Assembly: GCA_030614945.1 (NCBI GenBank)
Contig: JAUXAH010000056.1
Span: 1 to 9,610 of the forward strand
Origin: Phycisphaerae bacterium
Lineage (GTDB): Bacteria > Planctomycetota > Phycisphaerae > Sedimentisphaerales > SG8-4
Direction of reading: 5' to 3'
Length of the DNA: 9,610 nt
The position numbers were made by a program, and so were the translations under genes. Shown here piece after piece: positions 1 to 6,224 of this stretch (position 1 is its first letter; every line of letters starts with the position of its first letter). The notes under the pieces are model-generated. The model made no database searches. It worked only from the letters and a program-made list of their open reading frames with translations, and had not been told where the DNA came from.

Positions 1-2
1 CC

Positions 3-545
3 GTCATCGAATATAGCGATTTTCCTGATAAGCCGGCTGAGAAACGAAACCCCGACGGCTCATTAGTTTTCGAACTCGGCAGTATCGCCATCCACATTAT
101 CAATCGCACCTTTGTCGAAAGACTAAACACCGAGGGTCTTAGTTTGCCCCTGCACAAAGCCGTCAAAAAAATCCCGCACATCGACGAAAATGGAAAGCTT
201 GTCGAACCTGCTGAGCCAAACGGCATAAAGCTGGAAAGCTTTGTTTTTGATGCCTTGCCATCGGCCTCAAAGTCGATAATCTTACAAACGCTGCGAAGCG
301 AAGAATTTTCACCCGTCAAGAGTATCATCGGCACCGACAGTGCCGAAACCACAAGACAGATGATGGCTGCCCGTGCCGCTGATTGGCTCGAATCAGCCGG
401 CGTAACCGTCCCCGGAAAACCCGATGGCTCAATCGATGCAACGCTGGAAATCGCCCCCGGCTTTGCATTGGAAAAAGATGACGTCAAAGCAAAGCTAAAT
501 CAGATACCCGAAATCAAGGCGAAGGACAAGCTCTACCTGGCCTGA
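3..545 (+). CDS. UDP-sugar pyrophosphorylase (UDPGP family), C-terminal part; 5' end outside window
   Basis: The frame is open from the left edge to TGA at 543-545, giving 180 C-terminal residues. It resembles the UDPGP family, which includes the eukaryotic UDP-N-acetylglucosamine pyrophosphorylases and their bacterial relatives. These cytoplasmic enzymes make UDP-sugars from UTP and a sugar-1-phosphate. Visible family landmarks are VIEYSDFPD at residues 1-9, the segment FELGSIAIHIINRTFV at 23-38, LHKAVKKIPHID at 50-61, and the signature NGIKLESFVFDALP at 73-86. The last of these resembles the NGIKxExFVFD block of the human AGX enzymes. An internal TTG at 144 could be taken for a start, but homology clearly continues upstream, so the true start lies outside the window. 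Which sugar is used (GlcNAc, GalNAc or glucose) cannot be told from this part. No co-transcribed neighbour is visible downstream, where repeat DNA begins. Confidence 0.82.
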   Translation, partial: VIEYSDFPDKPAEKRNPDGSLVFELGSIAIHIINRTFVERLNTEGLSLPLHKAVKKIPHIDENGKLVEPAEPNGIKLESFVFDALPSASKSIILQTLRSEEFSPVKSIIGTDSAETTRQMMAARAADWLESAGVTVPGKPDGSIDATLEIAPGFALEKDDVKAKLNQIPEIKAKDKLYLA

Positions 546-628
546 CTACGCCGGTGCTACACTATCAGCATCGCTGGAAGAATAAAGGTCGAAGCGTTAG
601 CGGAGACTCCGACTTGCCGGTAGAGAAC

Positions 629-760
629 CTCCCCCTCGTCGTCCTGAGCGCAGCGGAGTCGAAGGATATTATCCCCCCCACGCCTGCCCCCGTGTGAGCC
701 ACTATAGCCTTTCTGCCGGGGGTCATTGCGAGCGAGGCAAAGCCCAGCAAATCTGAAACG
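629..760. repeat. Cluster of small interspersed repeat fragments
   Basis: The stretch after the pyrophosphorylase gene holds pieces of short repeats of kinds common in environmental bacterial genomes. One is the CCTGAGCGCAGCGGAGTCG-type motif around 643-661. Another begins GTCATTGCGAGCGAGGCAA at 722. The second is related at its left end to the complete palindromic element at 6883-6975 (GTCATTGCGAG in both). No convincing gene lies in 546-918. The minus-strand ORFs at 565-750 and 723-935 read through these repeats and have no recognisable protein features. Confidence 0.5.
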
Positions 761-859
761 TTTGTCCCGCTCTGCTTAGATTCCTTAACAGGACGATTTC
801 AGGTTCGGCCATAGCCGGTCTTCCTGCCGGGCGGCCCATACACAATGGTTCCTGGTTGA

Positions 860-918
860 CCCCGTTAGAAATTCTACAATGCGCAAAATCACACAAAAAG
901 GGGATATTTCTAACGGGG
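860..918. repeat. 13-bp perfect inverted repeat flanking a 33-bp spacer
   Basis: The left arm CCCCGTTAGAAAT (860-872) is the exact reverse complement of the right arm ATTTCTAACGGGG (906-918). The AT-rich spacer 873-905 contains an ATG at 879. The structure could form a hairpin and has the look of an interspersed palindromic repeat or MITE-like unit. Its right arm touches the point where recognisable oxidoreductase coding sequence begins, so it may mark the breakpoint of that truncation. No transposase is present, and no target-site duplication was identified. Confidence 0.6.
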
Positions 919-1118
919 CACGAACCGAAAGTCAAGTGATGATTATTGCTCCCGAGCCGGTAAATACTTATCAGGCCGAGATTGAGGAGTTCAGCCAGGC
1001 GATTATAGACGACCGTGCCCCGCTCATCGGCGGCGAGCTCGGCCTGCGCAGTCAGAAAGTCCTGGCCGCCTGTTACGAGTCCGCCAGATCAGGTAAGGTA
1101 GTCGAGGTCGGCTCGTAG
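919..1118 (+). pseudogene. C-terminal remnant of a Gfo/Idh/MocA-family oxidoreductase
   Basis: The 66 or so codons ending at TAG 1116-1118 read like the tail of a Gfo/Idh/MocA NAD(P)-dependent sugar or inositol dehydrogenase. The C-terminal domain of that family typically ends with a helix pair and a pattern such as YQAEIEEFSQAI, then DDRAPLIGGELGLRS, then a CYESARSGKVVEV tail, all seen here. The Rossmann fold with its GxGxxG motif and the EKP catalytic segment, about 300 residues, are missing. Upstream in the same frame lies the inverted repeat with an ATG at 879. An ORF of 79 residues is therefore technically possible (879-1118), but it would be a repeat-derived start fused to a domain scrap. 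I read it as a dead gene fragment. Confidence 0.7.
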
Positions 1119-1406
1119 GGGCAACCCCGTGTGGTAGGCAATAAAAACACAAGCCATTATGCCGGAAGCGCTTATGAAAATCAGGGTGGGTGGACGATTT
1201 TCGAACTGCCGCATCTATATACCCCGTTACTCTTGAATTACCCTAAACCTACAAATGCTCAGCTACTCAATACTTCGAGAGGCAATTATAGTGAGGATTG
1301 ATGCTATCATCAAGTCTGAAGGTCTGTTCACCACTGTCGTAGCTGTCATCGGCCTCGTTGTCGGGCTGAATTGCCTGGAAACTATGCTTTATTTTGGCTG
1401 CCTAAC
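1119..1406. other. Intergenic stretch, no supported feature
   Basis: About 290 bp between the oxidoreductase remnant and the end of the minus-strand operon. A plus-strand ORF beginning at 1255 encodes a hydrophobic stretch (GLFTTVVAVIGLVVGL), but it has no ribosome binding site and runs into the opposite-strand gene. I see no clear terminator for the operon that ends here. Confidence 0.4.
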
Positions 1407-2060
1407 TCACCCGTCGTCCCAAAATACCGCTTCGTCTGCGCGGCATATGAATTTGAAATTCCCTTCGCCTGCCTTTGACTCGAGTTGTCTTATGATGTAT
1501 TCGACGTTATCATCAGGGCCGGCGATGTAAAAAGGTTGGCCGTCTTTGCCAAATTCGATACCCTCGCATGATTCGATGCTGTTTTTATCCTCCAGCACAT
1601 ATTGGGACAATTCGAAATCCTTGTTCGGCCTGAACCCAAATTGTGCGGCGAATTCGATGCCGCCGTAAACAATGTGATGTGCCAGAGAAATCGGGCACTC
1701 TACAGGGTCTTCTTCAGGGTGAATTCTCCCGCGCACTTCTGTTTCGTACCTCCGCAATGAAAAGTCTGCATTGCAGAATGTATTTTTCAGTCCAAGACAA
1801 TAGATGTCCACCAGGTAGAACCCAAAAAGGATATGGCCATTGGGCTGCTGGCGGGAGAGCAGAATTGTGGCCAGGCCACCTTCTTTCCACGATGGGTTTA
1901 TCAGACACTCATAAATAGGGAAGTTCCGAGCCTGTAGAATCTTCCTTCTCGCAGTCAGTAACGTAAATGGAGTCAATCCTGCCAGCTTCTTTTTCCTTGC
2001 CTTATCTTTTTGCCGTTTCTTCATCAACTTTTTCTGCCGTCTTTTTGGATTAACTGCCAT
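1407..2060 (-). CDS. Conserved protein of unknown function (217 aa)
   Basis: I do not recognise a characterised family. The N-terminus (residues 5-27) is strongly basic, with runs such as KKRQKDKARKKK, and could bind nucleic acid or be disordered. The globular part has two recognisable-looking blocks. One is LVDIYCLGLKNTF (83-95), preceded by a hydrophobic strand. The other is GIEFGKDGQPFYIAGPDDN (167-185), followed by a likely amphipathic helix and an acidic end. Proteins with a similar layout (FLVDxxCLGVKD plus FGxDGKPFYxxGP) occur as conserved hypotheticals in many bacteria; this comparison is from memory. The ATG start at 2058-2060 is backed by AAGGAA about 8 bases upstream. It is the last gene of the minus-strand cluster, 74 bp after the CcbP-like gene. 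Confidence 0.75.
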   Translation of the reverse strand: MAVNPKRRQKKLMKKRQKDKARKKKLAGLTPFTLLTARRKILQARNFPIYECLINPSWKEGGLATILLSRQQPNGHILFGFYLVDIYCLGLKNTFCNADFSLRRYETEVRGRIHPEEDPVECPISLAHHIVYGGIEFAAQFGFRPNKDFELSQYVLEDKNSIESCEGIEFGKDGQPFYIAGPDDNVEYIIRQLESKAGEGNFKFICRADEAVFWDDG

Positions 2061-2134
2061 TTATTGTTTTCCTTGCTTAAACCTCCGTGTCGTTTTGATC
2101 CTCTTTACAATCTTACCCCTGGTATCTTGACAGT

Positions 2135-2503
2135 TTAAAATTCGTATCCCCTCTTCACCCAATGGTGCCAGTCTTCTGTTGCTTGTCGCGTCTCATCGTC
2201 AACTTTGAGCGCTTCCAGTTGAGACAATGGTAGGGCGAGCTTCCGCCCTTGCCGGCACACCTCAACGAACATTTCGTGCATGCACTCATCTTCAGGAGCC
2301 ATTGCCTCTACCCTGACTACCCGGCCTTCTGCCAGGGGTGAAGTTCGTCTCTCGGCGACACACCTGGCCTTAAACGGAAAGTTGAGCTTGTCTTCGAGGT
2401 AATAGTACCACCCCATAGCATGTTCTATTTCCCCGTAGGCATCAACGATAATCTCCATATCAATTCGACGCTCTCTGACTTTGTTTTCCTTGGTCTTTGA
2501 CAT
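2135..2503 (-). CDS. CcbP-like putative calcium-binding protein (copy 1, 122 aa)
   Basis: A small acidic soluble protein resembling the family named after the cyanobacterial calcium-binding protein CcbP. Landmarks are MGWYYYLEDKLNFPF at 30-44, an acidic loop APEDECMHEMFVEV at 69-82, LPLSQLEAL at 91-99 and the tail DWHHWVKRGYEF at 111-122. Clusters of Asp and Glu (70-73 and 101-104) could coordinate calcium, but binding is inferred from the family. A second start at Met16 (MEIIVDAYG) fits the usual N-terminus of such proteins better than Met1. Neither has a strong ribosome binding site, so the start is uncertain. It lies 11 bp downstream of the UPF0158 gene, which suggests co-translation. A second, diverged relative lies two genes upstream. 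Confidence 0.75.
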   Translation of the reverse strand: MSKTKENKVRERRIDMEIIVDAYGEIEHAMGWYYYLEDKLNFPFKARCVAERRTSPLAEGRVVRVEAMAPEDECMHEMFVEVCRQGRKLALPLSQLEALKVDDETRQATEDWHHWVKRGYEF

Positions 2504-2514
2504 AGTACTCTGGA

Positions 2515-3018
2515 TTATGAATGGCTTTCTCCATGCCTATCTTTCAAATCATCGATGTATGCAACGTTGTTTTCCTCGCACCACTCTACGGCAATCTCTT
2601 TTAATGCCTTATCCCTGTATTTGTACCAGTCATCCGCGATCCCAAACCTATGAATACAGTCCTTGAATCTGCGAAAAGCACCGCTGCCTTTGATGGCACG
2701 GTGTAAAGCCTCAGAGGCTTTTTCCTCCTGAACAGACAGGCAAAATCTCTCCATAATCCGGTATTCATCTATGTCGAACTTTGTAGGCAGCCCTAAGAAC
2801 TTTTTGTTGTCATCATCAATAATCTTTTGAGCTATTTGGATGTTCTCACGCTGCCACTCAGGATAATCCTCTAAAGAATCGCCATCCTCAGCCGCTCTAA
2901 ACTCTTCCTCCGCAAGGACGATTACTTCTGTCGTATCCTTATCGAGGTACGATGAACCCTCAATACTCTGAATGTCCATTGCCTCAACTATTTTACTCAA
3001 TTCAACACTTACGCTCAT
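2515..3018 (-). CDS. UPF0158 family protein (167 aa)
   Basis: Matches the layout of the UPF0158 family, small soluble bacterial proteins with no established function. The N-terminus (SKIVEAMDIQS, SSYLDKDTTEVI) fits the usual pattern of a helix followed by a strand. Diagnostic blocks are YRIMERFC at 86-93, GAFRRFKD at 113-120, WYKYRDKALKEIA at 131-143 and EWCEEN at 145-150. Length is typical of the family. It sits between two CcbP-like genes, 29 bp after the first and 11 bp before the second, so the three probably share a transcript. ATG 3016-3018 is taken as the start because the first family block begins at once; the ribosome binding site is weak. Confidence 0.87.
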   Translation of the reverse strand: MSVSVELSKIVEAMDIQSIEGSSYLDKDTTEVIVLAEEEFRAAEDGDSLEDYPEWQRENIQIAQKIIDDDNKKFLGLPTKFDIDEYRIMERFCLSVQEEKASEALHRAIKGSGAFRRFKDCIHRFGIADDWYKYRDKALKEIAVEWCEENNVAYIDDLKDRHGESHS

Positions 3019-3047
3019 AGCAACTGCCTGCTGTTATATGGGATATT

Positions 3048-3443
3048 CTACTGGTTTGCGTACCAGACCGCAAATTCCCGTACCGGCCAGTAATTGGGGT
3101 CGCTCTTTGGGCGAACTTCCAGGTCCTGGAGGGGAATATAGCCCTTACGTTTCTTATCTCTGATTTCCATAATGACGTCTTCGAACTCCACATCACAATC
3201 CTCATCGGCTATTCCCAGAACTTCCACTTTACAGCCAGCAGGGAATTGGTATCTTGCGCATATATGCTCCGGCGCAAAAATGTCTATGTCATCTTCCATT
3301 CGCTCGACCTGAAAAAGAAATTTCAATTCAGCCTTTAACCATTTGACCCAGTCGCGCGACTGCCATTGCTTGTATTTACGATTCCAAGCTTTCTCATTAT
3401 AATTGTCATGATCCCAGGACGAATCGTATTTCTTATCAACCAT
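3048..3443 (-). CDS. CcbP-like putative calcium-binding protein (copy 2, 131 aa)
   Basis: A longer reading frame starts at 3494, but ATG 3441-3443 is the likely start because GGAGG stands 7 bases upstream. This also avoids overlap with the gene before it. The protein (MVDKKYDSS...) has a charged, Trp-rich N-terminus, then DWVKWLKAELKF at 31-42, an acidic run MEDDIDIF at 49-56, VLGIADEDCDVEFEDV at 75-90, GYIPLQDLEV at 101-110 and the tail PVREFAVWYANQ. The order W-x-x-x-L helix, acidic loop, then (I/L)PLxxLE strand parallels copy 1 downstream. The WFAN/WYAN-type end is one I associate with the CcbP calcium-binding family. Calcium binding is inferred. It follows the upstream gene by 40 bp. Confidence 0.72.
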   Translation of the reverse strand: MVDKKYDSSWDHDNYNEKAWNRKYKQWQSRDWVKWLKAELKFLFQVERMEDDIDIFAPEHICARYQFPAGCKVEVLGIADEDCDVEFEDVIMEIRDKKRKGYIPLQDLEVRPKSDPNYWPVREFAVWYANQ

Positions 3444-3483
3444 TGTTATGCCTCCCTGCTTAAAATGCGGTAATGAAAAAGCC

Positions 3484-4218
3484 TTAAAGAGCATAAGCGC
3501 CTCCTGATTCGATTATTTGCCAACCCCTGCCTGTTTTTCCAAGAAACAAACTTATATCCCAACCTACCTTGCACAAATTCGTTATGTTTCTGGGGAGTAA
3601 TAAAGTAATGATTTCATCTTTAGCACCCATAAAATCCGAAAGATAAAGCTTGCCTGGCTCAACTTTTTCGATCGTGAAATAATCTTCAATTTCATCTGTC
3701 CATTTTGAAATTGGATGAGCATTCGCGTACTCGTATAGCAGCTCCGCCAATTCTTCCGCAACGGGCAGGTTGGTTGCCGCCTCTGTACCACGTTCTATCA
3801 TATTTTCTGCCCATTCATTACTGATATAACCGTGTTCGGCCAGCCACTTGCCAAGCTTTTTCATAACCGTACCTGCTGCTTTCAACAATTCCTTGCTGCA
3901 CATTACCTTGCGTGGCATAAAGTATCCGAGGAACTCACCCACGTTTGACGGTATCTTATCCGGACCGAAGATTTGACAGAACTCCCTGTGAGCCTTGCCT
4001 TCAGCGTTATAAAGGTTATCAAAGAATGCAGCTTCGCCCTTATCCAGATACTGGTGGGCATAGCCGTCCATACTGTCTTGAAAAAGGTCAATGATATCTT
4101 CGTATTTCCGCATCGTAGCTGATTTGAGCTGCCTGCGGCAGTCTTCAAGGAAACGTTCTAAAACCTCTTCAATGTTTGGATTTGCTGGTGCTGGAAATTT
4201 GTTTACATCTTTACTCAT
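3484..4218 (-). CDS. Conserved helical protein of unknown function (244 aa)
   Basis: First gene of the minus-strand operon. The N-terminal 60 residues (IEEVLERFLEDCRRQLKSATMRKYEDIIDLF) look like the SAM-like core-binding domain of tyrosine recombinases: a helix ending in xFLxxCRxxLxxxTxxxY and a second helix. However, no catalytic domain follows. Residues 60-150 contain the blocks YNAEGKAHREFCQIFGPDKI and VGEFLGYFMPRKVM, then a helix LLKAAGTVMKKLGKWLAEHGY. The remainder is a probable mixed fold (GKLYLSDFMGAKDEIITLLLP). I know similar proteins only as conserved hypotheticals. The ribosome binding site is weak (GGAG lies about 17 bases ahead of ATG 4216-4218), so the start could be slightly downstream. 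Function is unknown. Confidence 0.78.
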   Translation of the reverse strand: MSKDVNKFPAPANPNIEEVLERFLEDCRRQLKSATMRKYEDIIDLFQDSMDGYAHQYLDKGEAAFFDNLYNAEGKAHREFCQIFGPDKIPSNVGEFLGYFMPRKVMCSKELLKAAGTVMKKLGKWLAEHGYISNEWAENMIERGTEAATNLPVAEELAELLYEYANAHPISKWTDEIEDYFTIEKVEPGKLYLSDFMGAKDEIITLLLPRNITNLCKVGWDISLFLGKTGRGWQIIESGGAYAL

Positions 4219-4325
4219 TATCAGAATTCTTCACTCCGTGTTCTTGGCTGTATGTCTTGATACCACTGTCAGAAGCTGACCCAGAGTAGTGATACAATAA
4301 TAGTTCTAAAATTGTCCTGTTAACT

Positions 4326-4400
4326 TCGGGGTGACTGGATTCGAACCAGCGACCTCCTGCTCCCAAAGCAGGCGCTCCGGCCAAACTGAGCTACACCCCG
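4326..4400 (-). tRNA. tRNA-Pro (anticodon UGG)
   Basis: On the minus strand the cloverleaf reads cleanly. The acceptor arms are CGGGGTG (4394-4400) and CACCCCG (4327-4333), with discriminator A at 4326. The anticodon stem CCTGC/GCAGG encloses the loop TTTGGGA, whose anticodon TGG reads CCA proline codons, with G at position 37 as expected for tRNA-Pro. The T arm GCTGG-TTCGAAT-CCAGT is normal, with one G-U pair. CCA is not encoded. The gene lies 6 bp after the integrase stop, on the same strand, and 108 bp before the start of the five-gene operon. Confidence 0.95.
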
Positions 4401-4406
4401 GCTATT

Positions 4407-5180
4407 TTAATTCCTTGTCCGTACAGAACTTAAGAAATTCCCTATTTTCTGATGCCGCGTCATTCTACAATTTGTGCCAGTTTTTGTGCCAGTTTCAACC
4501 TCGTTTGTAGTAGCAACCTTCTTGTAGAGTTCTGCTGGAACCTGGAGATAATAACGGGCAGACACCTGAATGTCATGACCAATCCATGTTGATACTACAT
4601 ACTGTGGATATTTTTGTGCCCAATCGGTCTCACAGTTTCTTCGCAGAACCTTGAAGGCATCTTTCCACCTTTCTATTCCAGCCCGCTTGCGATATACTTG
4701 GAAATTCGGCCACAATCCATATTGAGAAATAGGGCAAATTCGCTTCTCACCTTCTTCAGCTTGGTCAAATGCATCAAGAAGCAGTTGATATAATTTGGGT
4801 CCAATTGGTACTACCCTGCGTCGACCCGTTTTTTCTGCAATGACGGTAAAATGATGTTCTTCCCAATTGATATCTGACCAGAGCAATCGCAGTGCCTCAC
4901 CCCGACGCAAGCCTGCAAGGCGACACAAAGCAATCAACATTTTCCAGCCCACATTAGGACAAGCAACCAGCAATTTGTCAAGTTCTTCTAAGCTGACATA
5001 TTTCCAGTTCTTGTCTGGTTCGGCAGCCGTTCCCTTAAGACGGTCGAAAGGATTAAACAGAATCAGGTCATCTCTTACAGCGTGGTTGAAGATTGTTTTG
5101 GTGTTGCGAACGTGTATACACACTGACGCCTCAGCCATTGTCTCTCCTTTCGGATCAAAGCTTAGCTTGCCTGTGGCCAT
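4407..5180 (-). CDS. Tyrosine recombinase/phage-type integrase, N-terminally truncated
   Basis: Catalytic domain of a site-specific tyrosine recombinase, which cuts and rejoins DNA through a 3'-phosphotyrosine. Visible catalytic positions are Arg92 (AGLRRGEALRL), Lys117 (AEKTGRRRVVPIG), Lys177 and Arg180 in the box where HxxR is expected (KVLR), His202 (WIGHD) and nucleophile Tyr211 (YYLQV), at the usual nine-residue spacing from His202. The first His of HxxR is therefore Lys, an uncommon substitution. Only the end of the core-binding domain remains (residues 18-50, HVRNTKTIFNHAVRDDLILFNPFDRL). At 257 residues it lacks roughly 100-150 N-terminal residues compared with related integrases. Met15 has an AAAGGAGA site ahead of it and may be the real start. 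A separate AAGGAGG followed by ATG at 5216-5218 leads only to a three-codon ORF (or, four bases on, a 19-codon one) out of frame, suggesting a lost or shifted 5' end. Confidence 0.88.
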   Translation of the reverse strand: MATGKLSFDPKGETMAEASVCIHVRNTKTIFNHAVRDDLILFNPFDRLKGTAAEPDKNWKYVSLEELDKLLVACPNVGWKMLIALCRLAGLRRGEALRLLWSDINWEEHHFTVIAEKTGRRRVVPIGPKLYQLLLDAFDQAEEGEKRICPISQYGLWPNFQVYRKRAGIERWKDAFKVLRRNCETDWAQKYPQYVVSTWIGHDIQVSARYYLQVPAELYKKVATTNEVETGTKTGTNCRMTRHQKIGNFLSSVRTRN

Positions 5181-5238
5181 TGCTGCTCAGTATTACCATT
5201 TTGCCTCTATCCATCCATGATCCTCCTTATCCTAATTC

Positions 5239-5421
5239 TTATTGTTCAGATCTCAACTTGTTAAGCATAAAAGAGGCAGCCTGGTGAACTGCCTCATGCT
5301 TACTGCATTTTGTAAAACGGTTTTCCTTTTTTGTGATAGTCTTCGCCAACTCAACTATGACCTTGGCTGTTTCCTTTCGGATTGCCAGTGAAGTCCAATC
5401 TTCATACTTGCCCTTTTTCAC
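5239..5421 (-). CDS. Small uncharacterised protein upstream of integrase (60 aa)
   Basis: GTG start at 5419-5421, stop TAA at 5239-5241. The sequence is basic and helical. It begins DWTSLAIRKETAKVIVELAKTITK (8-31), a pattern of a short strand followed by a helix that recalls ribbon-helix-helix DNA-binding proteins, and ends with a second helix, KHEAVHQAASFMLNKL. A DNA-binding role linked to recombination is inferred only. A very good promoter lies 62-97 bp upstream, so this gene and the integrase are probably co-transcribed; the gap between them is 58 bp. No strong ribosome binding site is seen; a GGGG stretch lies near the right distance. Confidence 0.6.
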   Translation of the reverse strand: MKKGKYEDWTSLAIRKETAKVIVELAKTITKKENRFTKCSKHEAVHQAASFMLNKLRSEQ

Positions 5422-5476
5422 TTATCTGCCCCTTTTCTCTCGCGACGAGAACAACCCATATTAGGCGCTTTGGCCG

Positions 5477-5500
5477 ATAGATAGTCAATATAATATCTAT
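5477..5500. promoter_or_regulatory. Inverted repeat around the -10 region (possible operator)
   Basis: ATAGAT at 5477-5482 and ATCTAT at 5495-5500 are exact reverse complements separated by 12 bp, and they bracket the start-point side of the promoter at 5490-5518. A repressor bound here would block transcription of the small gene and integrase. The arms are only 6 bp and AT-rich, so chance is possible. The neighbouring HTH protein is a candidate binder by position alone. Confidence 0.3.
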
Positions 5501-5518
5501 AGACAGAGATTCTTTCAA
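5490..5518 (-). promoter_or_regulatory. Strong sigma70-type promoter for the small gene and integrase
   Basis: Reading the minus strand, TTGAAA (5513-5518) is separated by exactly 17 bp from TATTAT (5490-5495), close to the consensus in both hexamers and spacing. Transcription would begin near 5483 and reach the GTG at 5421 after about 60 nt of leader, which contains a small hairpin (TCTCG/CGAGA, 5438-5450). It lies in the gap after the HTH gene, so it would drive the 60-residue gene and the integrase separately from the HTH gene. Confidence 0.6.
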
Positions 5519-5532
5519 GCAGTATTTAAGGT

Positions 5533-5814
5533 TTATCCTGGATTTTCTTCAGTTATTTTCGCTATGAAGTTCTCCAGTTCCACTCTCCTATAGCGGATGC
5601 ATTTACCAACCTGTGTGGCTTTCAGGAGCCCTTTTTTCCGATAATACCGCAGCGTTCCAGCTGGATCTTCAATGCCGATTCCGTCAAGCCGAAGGAATCT
5701 AATATCTTCATCTTCTGTTAGCAACTCTGGACAAGGCGTAAAACCTCCGTTGCCGTCGGATAAAACGGCAGGTGTTACGAACGAGTTCGTTGTTTTTTCG
5801 TCTTTGGGCAACAT
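5533..5814 (-). CDS. Excisionase/MerR-like helix-turn-helix protein (93 aa)
   Basis: A small DNA-binding protein with a winged-helix excisionase-type domain. After a flexible 30-residue N-terminus the domain reads LLTEDEDIRFLRLDG (31-45), then PAGTLRYYRKKGLLKATQVGKCIRYRR (51-77), then ELENFIAKITEENP. The TLRYYRKKGLL and IRYRRVELENFI blocks are the recognition helix and wing pattern found in MerR-like Xis proteins. The ATG at 5812-5814 is chosen; a TTG four codons earlier (5826) is possible, and neither has a clear ribosome binding site. Being next to the integrase and on the same strand, it fits a recombination directionality factor or regulator of the element. Confidence 0.78.
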   Translation of the reverse strand: MLPKDEKTTNSFVTPAVLSDGNGGFTPCPELLTEDEDIRFLRLDGIGIEDPAGTLRYYRKKGLLKATQVGKCIRYRRVELENFIAKITEENPG

Positions 5815-5907
5815 CAGTATTCTCAAGACATCTTATATTTCCCACAAGCATCCCTGCCTTTAATTCTCGGTTTGCAATATTTTGTTCCGTTTTGCGGTGC
5901 AAACACT

Positions 5908-6189
5908 TTACTCGCAATTACAGTGACTGTGATTAATACCCAGGGCTTCACGGACAGATCTGGTTTCTTTGCACAGGGCTACAACAGGTATTGACCCAGC
6001 TTGTCGCCAAGCCGATTTGATAAAGCTAACAAGTCGCCGATAGATATCGAACCGCTGCTCCTCGGGTATATGATAGTGCATACCATCTTTGGTCAGTTCT
6101 ATAGGGACCCACTCCATGGGCGGGATGCCCCATTTTTCAGCGATAGTCAGCAGTAACCTGCCCATTTCCCTGTAAGTACCGACCCCAGG
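5908..6189 (-). pseudogene. C-terminal remnant of a spore-photoproduct-lyase-like radical SAM protein
   Basis: The minus-strand frame is open from just after a stop at 6190-6192 to 5908, with an ATG at 6163-6165 (85 residues from there). The end reads RFDIYRRLVSFIKSAWRQAG, then PVVALCKETRSVREALGI, then HCNCE. An LCKET block followed about 15 residues later by a CNC terminus is a pattern I associate with the C-terminus of the SPL-like radical SAM family. The CxxxCxxC iron-sulfur motif and the TIM-barrel core are absent, so this piece cannot be a working radical SAM enzyme. None of the three minus-strand frames upstream (6190-6230) restores an obvious homologous sequence. The family call rests on a short stretch and is tentative. 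Confidence 0.5.
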
Positions 6190-6224
6190 TTATCGACTTG
6201 GAAAATGCCAAAGAGACCTCCCGT

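Noticed and set aside
565..935. Two minus-strand ORFs after the pyrophosphorylase gene
   Set aside because: They read through interspersed repeats and the 13-bp inverted repeat, with odd composition and no protein pattern.
1255..1530. Plus-strand ORF of 91 codons with a hydrophobic segment
   Set aside because: No ribosome binding site, the hydrophobic stretch is short, and the second half is antisense to the supported gene at 1407-2060. It could be a small membrane peptide, but nothing backs it.
3444..3494. Longer start at 3494 for the second CcbP-like gene
   Set aside because: It overlaps the preceding gene and has no ribosome binding site, while ATG 3443 has GGAGG at ideal spacing.
4219..4326. 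Promoter between tRNA-Pro and the five-gene operon
   Set aside because: TTAACA and TATTAT occur but with only 15 bp between them. This is too weak to call, and read-through from the tRNA is equally possible.
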